This document shows, one piece after another, positions 16,781-30,829 of a DNA stretch of 64,000 nt (the stretch's first letter is position 1; the number at the start of each line of letters is the position of its first letter). The notes beneath the pieces are model-generated. The model saw only the letters and a program-made list of their open reading frames with translations. It was not told the origin of the DNA and ran no database searches. The DNA is from DASUPK01 sp963815045 (GTDB taxonomy: Bacteria; Actinomycetota; Thermoleophilia; Solirubrobacterales; 70-9): assembly GCA_963815045.1 (NCBI GenBank), contig CAWFET010000003.1, positions 124,001 through 188,000 on the forward strand, in the 5' to 3' direction. The translations under genes were made by a program, and so were the position numbers.

Positions 16781-17521
16781 CTACTTGCGCCGCTTGCGCT
16801 TCCGAGGCGGAGGTGGGGGCGCCTTCTCGGAGCGGACCTCCTCCGGCGTCGGCACCGCAGGCAGCGGCCAGACGAAGTGGATCACGGTCTGCTGCATGAC
16901 CTGCCAGAGCCCGCTGGCGATGAAGTAGACGGCGATCCCGGCCGGCGCGTTGGGGATCAGGAAGACGGTCACCAGCGAGAAGATCCCGGCCATCATGTAG
17001 CGCTGGGCGTTGCCGCCGGTCGTCGGCGAGGGGTTGAAGAAGAGGAGGGCGAAGGTCCCGGCGACGGCGAGGATGACGAGCACGACCGCCTCGGCGCCGG
17101 TCGGGTGGGCGGTCAGGTCGGAGACGAACAGCCACCCCGCATTGCCGACCTCGTCCTTGAAGGTGCTCGAGCGCAGCAGCGCGTAGAGGGCGATGAAGAC
17201 CGGGAACTGAAAGACGAGCGGCAGGCAGGCCGACAGCGGGTTGACGCCGTGCTCCTTGAAGAGCGTCATCTGCTCGCGCTGCATGCGCTCGCGGTCGTCC
17301 TTGTACTTCTCCTGGATCTCCTTCAGGTAGGGCTGGAGCGCCTGCATCTCGCGCATGCCGTGCATCGACTTGAGCGTGAACGGCAGCACGATCGCCCGCG
17401 AGAGCCAGGTGATCAGGACGATCCCAAGTCCCCAGGCAACGCCGACGTCGTTGTGCAACCACGTCAGGACGTCGTTGAAGAGGTTGATGATCGGCTGGAG
17501 GATGTGGGCTTCGAGGAACAT
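16781..17521 (-). CDS. yidC: membrane protein insertase YidC
   Basis: 246 residues, the short Gram-positive form without a large periplasmic domain. Membrane segments are at about 25-48, 100-122, 140-165 and 170-215. Family motifs include LKSMHGMREMQALQPYLKE, NPLSACLPLVFQFPVFIALY, and the conserved hydrophilic-groove arginine in TWLSRAIVLPF. The C-terminus is proline- and arginine/lysine-rich, typical for ribosome contact. It inserts membrane proteins alone or with SecYEG. It is 12 nt after yidD. Confidence 0.95.
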   Translation of the reverse strand: MFLEAHILQPIINLFNDVLTWLHNDVGVAWGLGIVLITWLSRAIVLPFTLKSMHGMREMQALQPYLKEIQEKYKDDRERMQREQMTLFKEHGVNPLSACLPLVFQFPVFIALYALLRSSTFKDEVGNAGWLFVSDLTAHPTGAEAVVLVILAVAGTFALLFFNPSPTTGGNAQRYMMAGIFSLVTVFLIPNAPAGIAVYFIASGLWQVMQQTVIHFVWPLPAVPTPEEVRSEKAPPPPPRKRKRRK

Positions 17522-17533
17522 GACCGGGGAGTT

Positions 17534-17851
17534 CTACGTCAGATCGGCTTCGTTGGACGCGCCGCCTCCGGGCAGCTGCGCCCGGGCGGTGCGTTCGGAG
17601 CGCGTCGGCGCGCCCCGGAAGAGGGTTCGATCGGAGAGCTCGTCGACCCCGCCGTCGCTCCAGGGGTTGCACCGCAGAACCCGCCAGCCGGCCAGGATCG
17701 TCCCGCGGATCGGTCCGAGCTCACGGATCGCCTGCACGGCGTAGCTGGAGCAGGTCGGGTAGTAGCGGCAGCGCGGCGCGATCGCCGGGGAGATCAGTCG
17801 CTGGTAGAGGCGGATCGGTGCGACCAGCAGGGCGGACAGCCACCGTTTCAC
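17534..17851 (-). CDS. yidD: membrane protein insertion efficiency factor YidD
   Basis: 105 residues. The family signature RLYQRLISPAIAPRCRYYPTCSSYAVQAI and GWRVLRCNPWSDGGVD is complete, with an added 30-residue hydrophilic tail. YidD sits at the inner membrane face and helps YidC. Start GTG 17851 in a GTGA overlap with rnpA. Confidence 0.95.
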   Translation of the reverse strand: MKRWLSALLVAPIRLYQRLISPAIAPRCRYYPTCSSYAVQAIRELGPIRGTILAGWRVLRCNPWSDGGVDELSDRTLFRGAPTRSERTARAQLPGGGASNEADLT

Positions 17852-18234
17852 GACAAACGCTCCTCGCCGGAGTCGTTGACCAGCTCGGCCAGGGAGGAGC
17901 GAAGCGCCTCCTGCCCGTCACGCTCCAGCAGGCCCTCCACCCCCGGGCGGGCGACGATCACGTAGTCGTCCCCCGTCTCGAGGCCGTCGGAGAGCTCCCA
18001 GAACGCCTCCCGGATCGCCCGCTTCACCTTGTTCCGCGTCACGGCCTTGCCGATCTTCCGGCCGACCGAGAGGCCGAGACGGGCGCCGTCGCGCGACTCG
18101 TCCTCGCGGCGCGCGAATGAATAGAGCACCAGAAAGCGATTGCCCCGCGAGTTGCCCTCGCGGTAGACGCGGTCGAAATCGCCGCTCCGCGAGAGCCGGC
18201 GGCGACGCGCGTCCGGACGGCCCCTGGAGGCCAA
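17848..18234 (-). CDS. rnpA: ribonuclease P protein component
   Basis: 128 residues, the protein cofactor of RNase P in tRNA 5' processing. Seen: RRRLSRSGDFDRVYREGNSR at the N-terminus and the RNR-type motif LGLSVGRKIGKAVTRNKVKR. The TTG at 18234 gives the normal family start and lies 2 nt after the rpmH stop. The long open frame upstream of this point is shadow over dnaA. Confidence 0.93.
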   Translation of the reverse strand: MASRGRPDARRRRLSRSGDFDRVYREGNSRGNRFLVLYSFARREDESRDGARLGLSVGRKIGKAVTRNKVKRAIREAFWELSDGLETGDDYVIVARPGVEGLLERDGQEALRSSLAELVNDSGEERLS

Positions 18235-18236
18235 CG

Positions 18237-18371
18237 TCAGGGCGTCAGCCGCTTGCGGCCCTTCTGACGCCGGCGCCGGAGAATGGCGCGGCCGGAACGG
18301 GTCGAGCTCCTGGCCCGGAAGCCATGGGTTCGGGCTCGCTTTCGCTTCTTCGGCTGGTAGGTCCGCTTCAT
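18237..18371 (-). CDS. rpmH: 50S ribosomal protein L34
   Basis: 44 residues, too short for most ORF listings. It reads MKRTYQPKKRKRARTHGF and continues as a basic chain ending RKRLTP. This is the complete L34 pattern. It starts the minus-strand rpmH-rnpA-yidD-yidC run, directly opposite dnaA as in most bacteria. A TATACT -10 lies upstream. Confidence 0.97.
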   Translation of the reverse strand: MKRTYQPKKRKRARTHGFRARSSTRSGRAILRRRRQKGRKRLTP

Positions 18372-18408
18372 TGGGAGAGCCCCGGGAGGGAGGGGCGAGG
18401 GCACGGCA

Positions 18409-18437
18409 GTATAGGGCGTGGCCCCACCCGGGAAACA
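18409..18437 (-). promoter_or_regulatory. candidate rpmH promoter
   Basis: The reverse strand has TATACT (18409-18414) and a weak -35-like TTTCCC about 16-17 nt upstream. The leader to the rpmH ATG is about 30 nt. Confidence 0.5.
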
Positions 18438-18484
18438 CCCTCACGGTTTTAGCCGCGTTTTGCACGGACGCTGCCCCGCGGGCC

Positions 18485-18513
18485 TTCCCGGCCGCGGAGG
18501 CCGACCCTATGAT
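18485..18513 (+). promoter_or_regulatory. candidate dnaA promoter
   Basis: A -10 TATGAT (18508-18513) with a weak -35-like TTCCCG 17 nt upstream, in the 160 bp divergent rpmH-dnaA spacer. No DnaA box was seen in this spacer, so it is not the likely unwinding site. Confidence 0.4.
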
Positions 18514-18531
18514 CGGCCAGCCTGACACGGG

Positions 18532-19962
<1,431 letters not shown>

Positions 19963-19980
19963 AAGAATCGACCGAGGAGG

Positions 19981-20025
19981 CTGTCCACATATCCACGCCA
20001 TCCACAACCCTTACTACTCCTAGGG
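19981..20025 (+). other. candidate oriC unwinding element: three DnaA-box-like motifs plus trio-like repeat
   Basis: In the 83 bp dnaA-dnaN spacer, CTGTCCACA (19981-19989), ATATCCACG (19989-19997) and CCATCCACA (19998-20006) lie head to tail. They differ from TTGTCCACA/TTATCCACA at one or two positions each. A short C-rich step and TTACTACTCCTA follow directly. In Bacillus subtilis the basal unwinding element has the same order (DnaA box, GC step, DnaA-trio repeats). The strand switch of the gene map is also here. The site is very small for an actinobacterial origin. Confidence 0.55.
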
Positions 20026-20045
20026 AAGCCGAAGACCAACAGGCC

Positions 20046-21149
20046 ATGAAGATCAACACCACAAGGCAGGCACTTCTCGACGCTCTTCTCGTCGTCTCCC
20101 GGGCTGTCTCGGCCCGCGCGGCGTTGCAGGCCCTCTCGGGCATCCTGATCACCACCGACGGTGGAGCCCGGCTGCGCGCGACGGACATGGAGCTGGGGCT
20201 CGAGGTCGGTCTCGACGGTGAGGTGGAGGGCGGCGGGTCCGTGGTCCTGCCGGGCCGGCTGCTGGTGGAGGTCGCTCGCTCGCTTCCGGACGGTCCCGTC
20301 AGCCTCAGCCTGCGGGAGGCCGAGCGTGACATCGAGATCAGCGCCGGCTCCTCGCGCTTTCACCTGCGGACGTTGCCCGCCGATGACTTCCCGCGTTTCC
20401 CCGAGACTGAGGGCGATCCGGCGGAGCTGCCGGCGGCCCCGCTCCGGGACACGATCAACCGCGTGGCCCGCGCGGCGTCGCGAGACGAGGCCAGGCCGGT
20501 CCTCACCGGAGTCCTGGTGACGGTCGAGGGCGACGAGATGACGATGGTGGCGACGGACTCCTACCGGCTCGCCGTCAAGAAGACGAAGCTGGAGGCATCG
20601 GTGCCCGAGCGCCTCGAGGCCAACGTCCCGGCGCGCGCGCTGCGCGAGCTGGCACGGCTGATCGAGGCCGGCGGGGAGGACACGCTGAGCGTGTGGCTGA
20701 CCCGCAACCAGGCGGTCTTCCGGGTCGGCCCGACCTCGCTGAGCTCTCGCCTGATCGATGGTCAGTTCCCGAACCATTCTCAGCTGCTGCCCGAGTCCTA
20801 CGAGCACGAGGTGAAGCTGCCGCGGACCGAGCTGCTCGAGGTGACCAGGCGGGTCTCCCAGCTGGCCCAGCGAAACGCGGCGCTCCGGCTCTCCTTCTCG
20901 GACGGTGAGCTCGTCGTCTCGGCTGAGACGCCCGACCTGGGGGATGCCCGCGAGGCCCTGCCGGCGCCGTACTCGGGCGAGCTGCTGGAGATCGGATTCA
21001 ACCCGGAGTTCGTCCGGGATGGCCTGGAGTCGATCGAGTCGGACGAGATTCTCCTGAAGCTGATCTCGCCGCTGCGGCCGGGGCTGCTGGAGCCGTCGGG
21101 CGATGACGACTTCAGGTACCTGGTGATGCCGATTCGCCTGAACGTGTGA
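20046..21149 (+). CDS. dnaN: DNA polymerase III beta clamp
   Basis: 367 residues forming the sliding clamp as a ring dimer of three-domain subunits. It opens MKINTTRQALLDALLVVSRA and shows the clamp pattern throughout, ending FRYLVMPIRLNV, which matches the family terminus YLVMPMR. Start ATG 20046 fits the family. An in-frame TTG at 19959 overlapping the dnaA stop would add a non-homologous extension through the DnaA-box region and is rejected. recF follows after 4 nt. Confidence 0.96.
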   Translation: MKINTTRQALLDALLVVSRAVSARAALQALSGILITTDGGARLRATDMELGLEVGLDGEVEGGGSVVLPGRLLVEVARSLPDGPVSLSLREAERDIEISAGSSRFHLRTLPADDFPRFPETEGDPAELPAAPLRDTINRVARAASRDEARPVLTGVLVTVEGDEMTMVATDSYRLAVKKTKLEASVPERLEANVPARALRELARLIEAGGEDTLSVWLTRNQAVFRVGPTSLSSRLIDGQFPNHSQLLPESYEHEVKLPRTELLEVTRRVSQLAQRNAALRLSFSDGELVVSAETPDLGDAREALPAPYSGELLEIGFNPEFVRDGLESIESDEILLKLISPLRPGLLEPSGDDDFRYLVMPIRLNV

Positions 21150-21153
21150 CGCC

Positions 21154-22230
21154 ATGGTCATTCGCGCCGTCGAGTGCCGCGGCTTTCGCAACCTCGCCGA
21201 GGCGCGCACTGACGTCGGCGGCGGGGTGGTGGTCGTCCACGGGCCGAACGGCGCCGGCAAGACCAACCTGCTCGAGGCCCTCTACTTCGGGCTGACGGGT
21301 CGCTCGTTCCGCACCGGGAACGACCGCGACCTGATCCGGTACGGGGAGGAGGGGGCCCGGGTCGAGCTCGAGCTGGCCGAAGGGGGCTCGCTCCTCGCAG
21401 CCCTCGATCGCTCCGGGGAACGCCGCCATCTGCTCTCCGGTCGCCCGCTCGCCGGCTCGGGGGAGCGGCCGCTGGTGAGCGTCTTCCACCCCGACCGATT
21501 GGCGCTCGTCAAGGGCGCGCCCGCTCACCGCCGTGCCCATCTCGATCGGCTCTGCGGCGCGCTGTGGCCCGCGCGCGCCGACCTGCGCACCCGCTTCGGC
21601 CGGACGCTCGCGCAGCGAAACGCGCTGGTCGCGAGGGTCCGGGCGGGGCTCGGCAGCCCGGAGTCCCTGCCCTCCTGGGACGAGCGGCTGGCGGAGGAGG
21701 CGGCGCCGCTGATCGCGGCCCGCTCGGAGGCAGTCGAAGCGCTGAGGACCGGCTTCACCGCGATGGCCGGCAGGCTCGGGCTCGAGGACGCGGAGATCTC
21801 CTATCGGCCAAGGGCCGCGCAGGGCGGGGAGGAGCTGGCGGCGGAGCTCGCCCGGCGCCGGGCCGAGGACCTCGGGCGCGCCTACACCTCCTACGGCCCG
21901 CAGCTCGACGAGGTCGAGCTCCGGCTGGCCGGCCGCGCGCTGCGCCGCTTCGCCTCGCAGGGTCAGCAGCGGCTCGCCCTCCTGGCCCTGCTCTTCGCGG
22001 AGCGCGAAGCCCTGCTCGACGCCGGGCGCTCCGCTCCGCTGATGTTGCTCGACGACGTGATGAGCGAGCTCGACGCGGACCACCGCCAGCTGCTGGTCTC
22101 GCTGCTGGAGGGCACGGGCCAGTCGGTGATCAGCGCGACCGAGACCGCGCACGTCCCATCGGCGACCGCGCTCCGCATCGAGGTCAACGCCGGCACCCTC
22201 TCCCATGCGCCCGCCCTGAAGGCGGCCTGA
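21154..22230 (+). CDS. recF: DNA replication and repair protein RecF
   Basis: A 358-residue SMC-like ATPase that helps load RecA at single-strand gaps. Walker A GPNGAGKTNLLEALY is at about 30-44, the signature FASQGQQRLALLAL near 270, and Walker B PLMLLDDVMSELD near 298. It overlaps dciA by one base (TGATG). Confidence 0.95.
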   Translation: MVIRAVECRGFRNLAEARTDVGGGVVVVHGPNGAGKTNLLEALYFGLTGRSFRTGNDRDLIRYGEEGARVELELAEGGSLLAALDRSGERRHLLSGRPLAGSGERPLVSVFHPDRLALVKGAPAHRRAHLDRLCGALWPARADLRTRFGRTLAQRNALVARVRAGLGSPESLPSWDERLAEEAAPLIAARSEAVEALRTGFTAMAGRLGLEDAEISYRPRAAQGGEELAAELARRRAEDLGRAYTSYGPQLDEVELRLAGRALRRFASQGQQRLALLALLFAEREALLDAGRSAPLMLLDDVMSELDADHRQLLVSLLEGTGQSVISATETAHVPSATALRIEVNAGTLSHAPALKAA

Positions 22231-22535
22231 TGCGGCGTCGCACCCCGCGCCCGATCGGAGCTGCCCTCGAGACCGTGCTGCAGGGGGCCGAGCCCGCGAC
22301 CCTGCTGGCGGCGGTCCAGAGCGCCTGGCCCGGGGCGGTGGGGGAGGCGGTGGCGCGCGAGGCGAGCCCCGTCTCGGAGCGCGACGGGGTGGTCACCGTG
22401 GCCTGCGGGTCGGCCACCTGGGCCCAGGAGCTCGACCTGCTGAGCGGTCAGATCCTCGAGCAGCTGAGGGAAAACCTGCCCGAATGGGCCGAGCTTGGGG
22501 CTATTCGCTTCACCGCCTCAGGAGCCTCCGAGTAA
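22230..22535 (+). CDS. dciA: DUF721 (DciA-type) protein
   Basis: 101 residues. The DUF721 core is visible: IGAALETVLQG, AVQSAWPGAVGE, and VTVACGSATWAQELDLLSGQILEQL. DciA is the ancestral loader of the replicative helicase DnaB, and DUF721 genes sit between recF and gyrB in many actinobacteria. Start ATG 22230 in a TGATG overlap with recF; the longer frame upstream is shadow. Confidence 0.88.
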   Translation: MRRRTPRPIGAALETVLQGAEPATLLAAVQSAWPGAVGEAVAREASPVSERDGVVTVACGSATWAQELDLLSGQILEQLRENLPEWAELGAIRFTASGASE

Positions 22536-22603
22536 GTTTCTTTTCATACGTGATTTGCAGGGCTTTTGTGCGCGTTCCACGCAATTTCCGGGGCTTCCGA
22601 CTG

Positions 22604-22619
22604 GTAGACTTATGTCTAC
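22604..22619 (+). promoter_or_regulatory. perfect dyad (GTAGAC-4 nt-GTCTAC) over a TAGACT box upstream of gyrB
   Basis: The left arm contains TAGACT (22605-22610), the hexamer that looks like the -10 box at three other genes here. A repressor or supercoiling-sensitive site covering the gyrB promoter is an inference. No -35 was recognised. Confidence 0.45.
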
Positions 22620-22628
22620 TTGTGTGAG

Positions 22629-22683
22629 GCCCCGACCCTCCTGTCCGCGAGGACCCTCCGAGCCGGGTCACGAAGGTCGGGGC
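22629..22683 (+). promoter_or_regulatory. structured gyrB leader RNA candidate
   Basis: An outer stem pairs GCCCCGACC (22629-22637) with GGTCGGGGC (22675-22683). Inside, GTCC-GCGA-GGAC (22643-22654, GNRA-type loop) competes with GACCC/GGGTC (22652-22656 with 22665-22669), since they share bases 22652-22654. The element ends 29 nt before the gyrB GTG, which has its own AAAGGAAG ribosome site. It is not followed by a T-run, so it is not an obvious terminator. Confidence 0.45.
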
Positions 22684-22712
22684 ATCCCCTGATGGAACTG
22701 AAAGGAAGCTGA

Positions 22713-25148
<2,436 letters not shown>

Positions 25149-25162
25149 GGAGGTGATCGCTG

Positions 25163-28006
<2,844 letters not shown>

Positions 28007-28036
28007 ACGGCTTCGCCATCAGATCGCGGCCGTAAA

Positions 28037-28101
28037 GCGGCCACCCCTGACAAGTCGCTACGGGCTTCGCCCTCCGCTCCGAAATGGAGCGGGGTGGCCG
28101 C
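28037..28101. terminator. bidirectional terminator-like region between gyrA and the HNH gene
   Basis: Perfect 11-bp arms GCGGCCACCCC (28037-28047) and GGGGTGGCCGC (28091-28101) enclose two smaller hairpins: GGGC-TTC-GCCC (28062-28072) and CCGCTCC-GAAAT-GGAGCGG. A fourth, GGCCG-TAAAG-CGGCC, overlaps the left arm. There are no T-runs. The right arm touches the stop codon of the convergent HNH gene. Confidence 0.6.
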
Positions 28102-28736
28102 TAGGCCGTCAGCAGGTACGGCTCCCACGCCTCCGGTGTGCGGGGCGCGGCGATGCGGATGAAGACGGTCGGGCCGGGCGGGCGCGGGTTCCGCTTCGGA
28201 TGCATGCGGATCTCGTGGGGGAGGCGGTTGCCCTTCTTGCGGTTGCAGGGAGCGCAGGAGGCGACGATGTTCTCCCAGACCGACTGGCCGCCGCGGCTCC
28301 GGGGGATGACGTGGTCGACGGTCAGCGCCGGCTTCTCGGAGCCGCAGTACTGGCAGGTCCAGCCGTCGCGGGCGAGGACCGCCTTGCGCGTGATCCGGCG
28401 GCGATGGATGTCGCGGGGGACGCGGACGAAGCTGACCAACCGGATCACCTCCGGCCGGTCGACCCGCATCTTCTCCGAGCGCAGCACGTCCGCACCGTGC
28501 TCGAGGACCTCCGCCTTCTCCTTGAGCAACAGAACGAGCGCGCGCCGGACAGTGCAGACGTTGAGGGGCTCATAGCTCGCGTTCAGAACCAGCACCCGCC
28601 CGCGGGTCAGGCGGCGGGCTGCGGATACCGCTACCTCGGGGTCGGCATCTCCATTCTGGGCGGGGTCGTGGCCGTTCTCGTGGGCGGCCTCATGGCCGTT
28701 GACCGCAACCCGCTGTGCGGTGGCCCCGTTGCCCAT
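28101..28736 (-). CDS. HNH endonuclease family protein
   Basis: 211 residues. The N-terminal 60 are Ala/Gly/His/Asn-rich and probably disordered. Then comes VLVLNASYEPLNVCTVRRALVLLL, typical of actinobacterial HNH proteins of the YisB/5-methylcytosine-like group. The HNH domain has ARDGWTCQYCGSEKPALTVDHVIPRSRGG, then SCAPCNRKKGNRLP: two CxxC-type zinc pairs and the DHVIPRSRGG catalytic histidines. Target unknown; such genes are widespread housekeeping neighbours rather than restriction enzymes. ATG 28736 is preceded by TACAAT at 10 nt; GTG at the VLVLNAS segment is an alternative start. Confidence 0.85.
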   Translation of the reverse strand: MGNGATAQRVAVNGHEAAHENGHDPAQNGDADPEVAVSAARRLTRGRVLVLNASYEPLNVCTVRRALVLLLKEKAEVLEHGADVLRSEKMRVDRPEVIRLVSFVRVPRDIHRRRITRKAVLARDGWTCQYCGSEKPALTVDHVIPRSRGGQSVWENIVASCAPCNRKKGNRLPHEIRMHPKRNPRPPGPTVFIRIAAPRTPEAWEPYLLTA

Positions 28737-28746
28737 GCTGGGCGCG

Positions 28747-28752
28747 ATTGTA
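28747..28752 (-). promoter_or_regulatory. candidate -10 box (TACAAT) for the HNH gene
   Basis: The reverse strand reads TACAAT, 10 nt before ATG 28736, at the boundary with the pheA stop. With no ribosome site present, the leader would be only about 3-4 nt. Confidence 0.4.
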
Positions 28753-28761
28753 ATGCAGGGC

Positions 28762-29622
28762 CTACTCGGCTCCGGGGACTCCGAGCGGGGCCGCGATGGG
28801 CCAGCTGCCCAGTACACGCACGTTCTCGGCCTTCGAGCGAAGCACGTCGATCGCCCCTGAGAGCGGGTCCTCGCCGGCGCCTCCCTCGACGTCACAGAAG
28901 AACTGGTACCGCCCGAGCCCTCGGCGCAGCGGCCGCGACTCGATTCGGCTGAGGTTGATCTCCCGGTCCGAGAAGACCTGGAGCGCGTCGACCAGCGCCC
29001 CGGGGTGGTCCTCACCGAGCTCCGAGAAGACCAATGAGGTGCGCCACGGCCCCGAGCCCGACGGCACGGTCCCATCGGGCGCGACCCAGACGAAGCGAGT
29101 GATGTTGTCGGGCTCGTCCTCGACGCCGTGGCGGAGGACGGCGGCGCCGTAGAGCTCCGCGGCCGACTCGGCCCCGAGTGCCGCCCAGGGCTGGTCCGCC
29201 TCGGCGACGGTGCGCACCGCCTCGGCCGTGCTCGGCGCGGCACGCACCTCGGCCTGGGGCAGGTTCTCCCGGATGAACCGGGCACACTGCGCGCTCGGCT
29301 GCGGATGGGAGATGACGGCCTCGATCCGCTCCAGCGGCATCTCCTCCCGCGCGATCAGGCAGTGGCGGATCGGCAGGTCGTACTCCCCGACGAGGGTGAC
29401 CCCGTCGGCGTCGAAGGCGAGCGTGTCCAGGGTCGCCGTGACGGCACCTTCGATCGAGTTCTCGAACGGGACCAGCGCCCGGTCGGCCTCGCCCTCACGC
29501 ACCGCCAGGATCGCGTCGTAGACGCTCGCCGAGGGCACGGGATCCACCTCCGTATCGCCGATTGCGGAGTTCAGGGCGTCCTCACTGAAGGTTCCCCGCG
29601 GCCCGAGGTACGCGATTCGCAT
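28762..29622 (-). CDS. pheA: prephenate dehydratase
   Basis: 286 residues, a monofunctional PheA that makes phenylpyruvate for phenylalanine synthesis. Catalytic domain: YLGPRGTFSEDAL, VPFENSIEGAV, and DNITRFVWV with the TRF motif. C-terminal ACT domain: HPGALVDALQVFSDREINLSRIESRP, which binds phenylalanine for feedback inhibition. The ATG at 29622 is preceded by a GC hairpin (29627-29645). It is 26 nt downstream of the membrane protein gene at 29649. Confidence 0.95.
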   Translation of the reverse strand: MRIAYLGPRGTFSEDALNSAIGDTEVDPVPSASVYDAILAVREGEADRALVPFENSIEGAVTATLDTLAFDADGVTLVGEYDLPIRHCLIAREEMPLERIEAVISHPQPSAQCARFIRENLPQAEVRAAPSTAEAVRTVAEADQPWAALGAESAAELYGAAVLRHGVEDEPDNITRFVWVAPDGTVPSGSGPWRTSLVFSELGEDHPGALVDALQVFSDREINLSRIESRPLRRGLGRYQFFCDVEGGAGEDPLSGAIDVLRSKAENVRVLGSWPIAAPLGVPGAE

Positions 29623-29626
29623 GGCT

Positions 29627-29645
29627 GGGGCGGGGTCCTCGCCCC
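29627..29645 (-). promoter_or_regulatory. hairpin directly upstream of pheA
   Basis: The reverse strand forms GGGGCG/CGCCCC with GAGGA in the loop side, a few nt before the pheA ATG. It could end the upstream transcript or control access to the pheA start. Not proven. Confidence 0.35.
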
Positions 29646-29648
29646 GGG

Positions 29649-30725
29649 TCAGGAGCCGAAGACGACGGTGTACGTCGACGAGTTGTTGTCGGTGAGCTGC
29701 TCGCTTGGCACGGGCTCGACGACCACCTCCAACTGGGTGGGCGTGCCCGGCGTCGGCTTGGCGGTCAGCGGGATCTTGATCGTTCCTGACTGCCCGGCGC
29801 TGAGCGAGGGGAGCTGGCCGGTGAGGGTGGTGCCTCCCAGCTGGACGTTGACCTTGATCCCTGACTCGTCGCTGTCGCCTGAGTTGGTCACGCCGATGTC
29901 GATCTCGGTCGAGTCGCTCGGAACCGTGGTCGTCGTGTCCGGCGAGAGCTGCGTGCTGCCGATCGTTGTGGAGTCGAGGGAGAGGCCGTGGACGCCGCCG
30001 GTCGTCGCGGTGTTGCCGGTGATCGCGTTCAGCTTGGTGACCAGGTTGGTCTGATCGAGATAGTCCGTCGCGTTCGCCGGCATGAAGTTCCCCGGCGGCA
30101 GGGGCTGCCCCTCGACGCCCTCGTCCTTCAGCACCTTCTGGATGTCGGGCTTGCCGATCTGCGTCCAGAGGATGTCGCTGGCGTAGAGGGAGCCCATCGC
30201 GTTGGAGATTGTCGTGATCGCGTCCGCTGTCTGGCTGCGTGCGGCAGCCTGAGTCACGTTGGAGGCGATGGCGGTGAGCGCATCCCGCCGCAGCGTCAGA
30301 GTCTGCTCAACGGCCGCCTGGGCGTCGTGCATCTGACCCGGCACGCTCAGGCTGTCGGCGCGGTCGAGCAGGCTGGTCGAGGCGTCACGCTGGGCGAGCA
30401 CCTGGTTCTGCACGTCGACCGAGCTGGACCCGCCGCTCGGGGAGTTGAGCAGCTGGAAGAAGTCGGTCCCGCTCTGCTGGGACTGCTGCATGATCGTCGC
30501 GACATTCGAGTCGTAGTTGCGGAGGGCGCGGTCGGACCGGGCCTTCAGGCAGCCCCTGAATCCGATCACGATCAGGATCAGGAAGGCGAGACCCACCCCG
30601 ACGCCGATCAGGCGGCGGACCAGGTACTGCTGGCGTCGCCGTTGGGGCCCCCCGACCCTGCGTCTCGGGCGGTCCGGCTCGTCGGCGACGACCACGTCGT
30701 CTTGTTCCTCATCGAGGAATGCCAA
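29649..30725 (-). CDS. membrane-anchored protein with C-terminal CARDB/Ig-like domain
   Basis: 358 residues. A charged cytoplasmic N-terminus (1-36) precedes one membrane helix (LIGVGVGLAFLILIVIGFRG, about 39-58). A helical region of about 170 residues, probably coiled, is followed by a C-terminal beta domain (TEIDIGVTNSGDSDESGIKVNVQLGG to DNNSSTYTVVFGS) resembling CARDB adhesion-type folds. Function unknown; it is likely extracytoplasmic. Start TTG 30725. It is divergent from the kinase gene at 30830 over 104 bp. Confidence 0.65.
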   Translation of the reverse strand: MAFLDEEQDDVVVADEPDRPRRRVGGPQRRRQQYLVRRLIGVGVGLAFLILIVIGFRGCLKARSDRALRNYDSNVATIMQQSQQSGTDFFQLLNSPSGGSSSVDVQNQVLAQRDASTSLLDRADSLSVPGQMHDAQAAVEQTLTLRRDALTAIASNVTQAAARSQTADAITTISNAMGSLYASDILWTQIGKPDIQKVLKDEGVEGQPLPPGNFMPANATDYLDQTNLVTKLNAITGNTATTGGVHGLSLDSTTIGSTQLSPDTTTTVPSDSTEIDIGVTNSGDSDESGIKVNVQLGGTTLTGQLPSLSAGQSGTIKIPLTAKPTPGTPTQLEVVVEPVPSEQLTDNNSSTYTVVFGS

Positions 30726-30735
30726 ACCGCCGCTC

Positions 30736-30765
30736 AGTATGAACAGGGGGCGCGACGCATGTAAT
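30736..30765 (-). promoter_or_regulatory. candidate promoter of the 29649-30725 gene
   Basis: The reverse strand has ATTACA (30760-30765), 18 nt, CATACT (30736-30741), then 10 nt to the TTG start. It is one of the better-formed promoters in the window. Confidence 0.5.
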
Positions 30766-30829
30766 CCAGGCCGTTTGGGGCGCGCTCGTGCGCAGGAAGA
30801 GACGCTTCGCCACCGAACTTGGAGAAGCC

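Noticed and set aside
18372..18531. Origin in the rpmH-dnaA spacer
   Set aside because: No DnaA-box-like motifs were found there; the dnaA-dnaN spacer has them.
22604..22619. LexA (SOS) box upstream of gyrB
   Set aside because: The dyad GTAGAC-4 nt-GTCTAC does not match the actinobacterial GAAC-N4-GTTC type.
28101..28736. HNH gene as part of a restriction or phage system
   Set aside because: No methyltransferase, integrase or phage genes nearby; this HNH type is a common single housekeeping-like gene.
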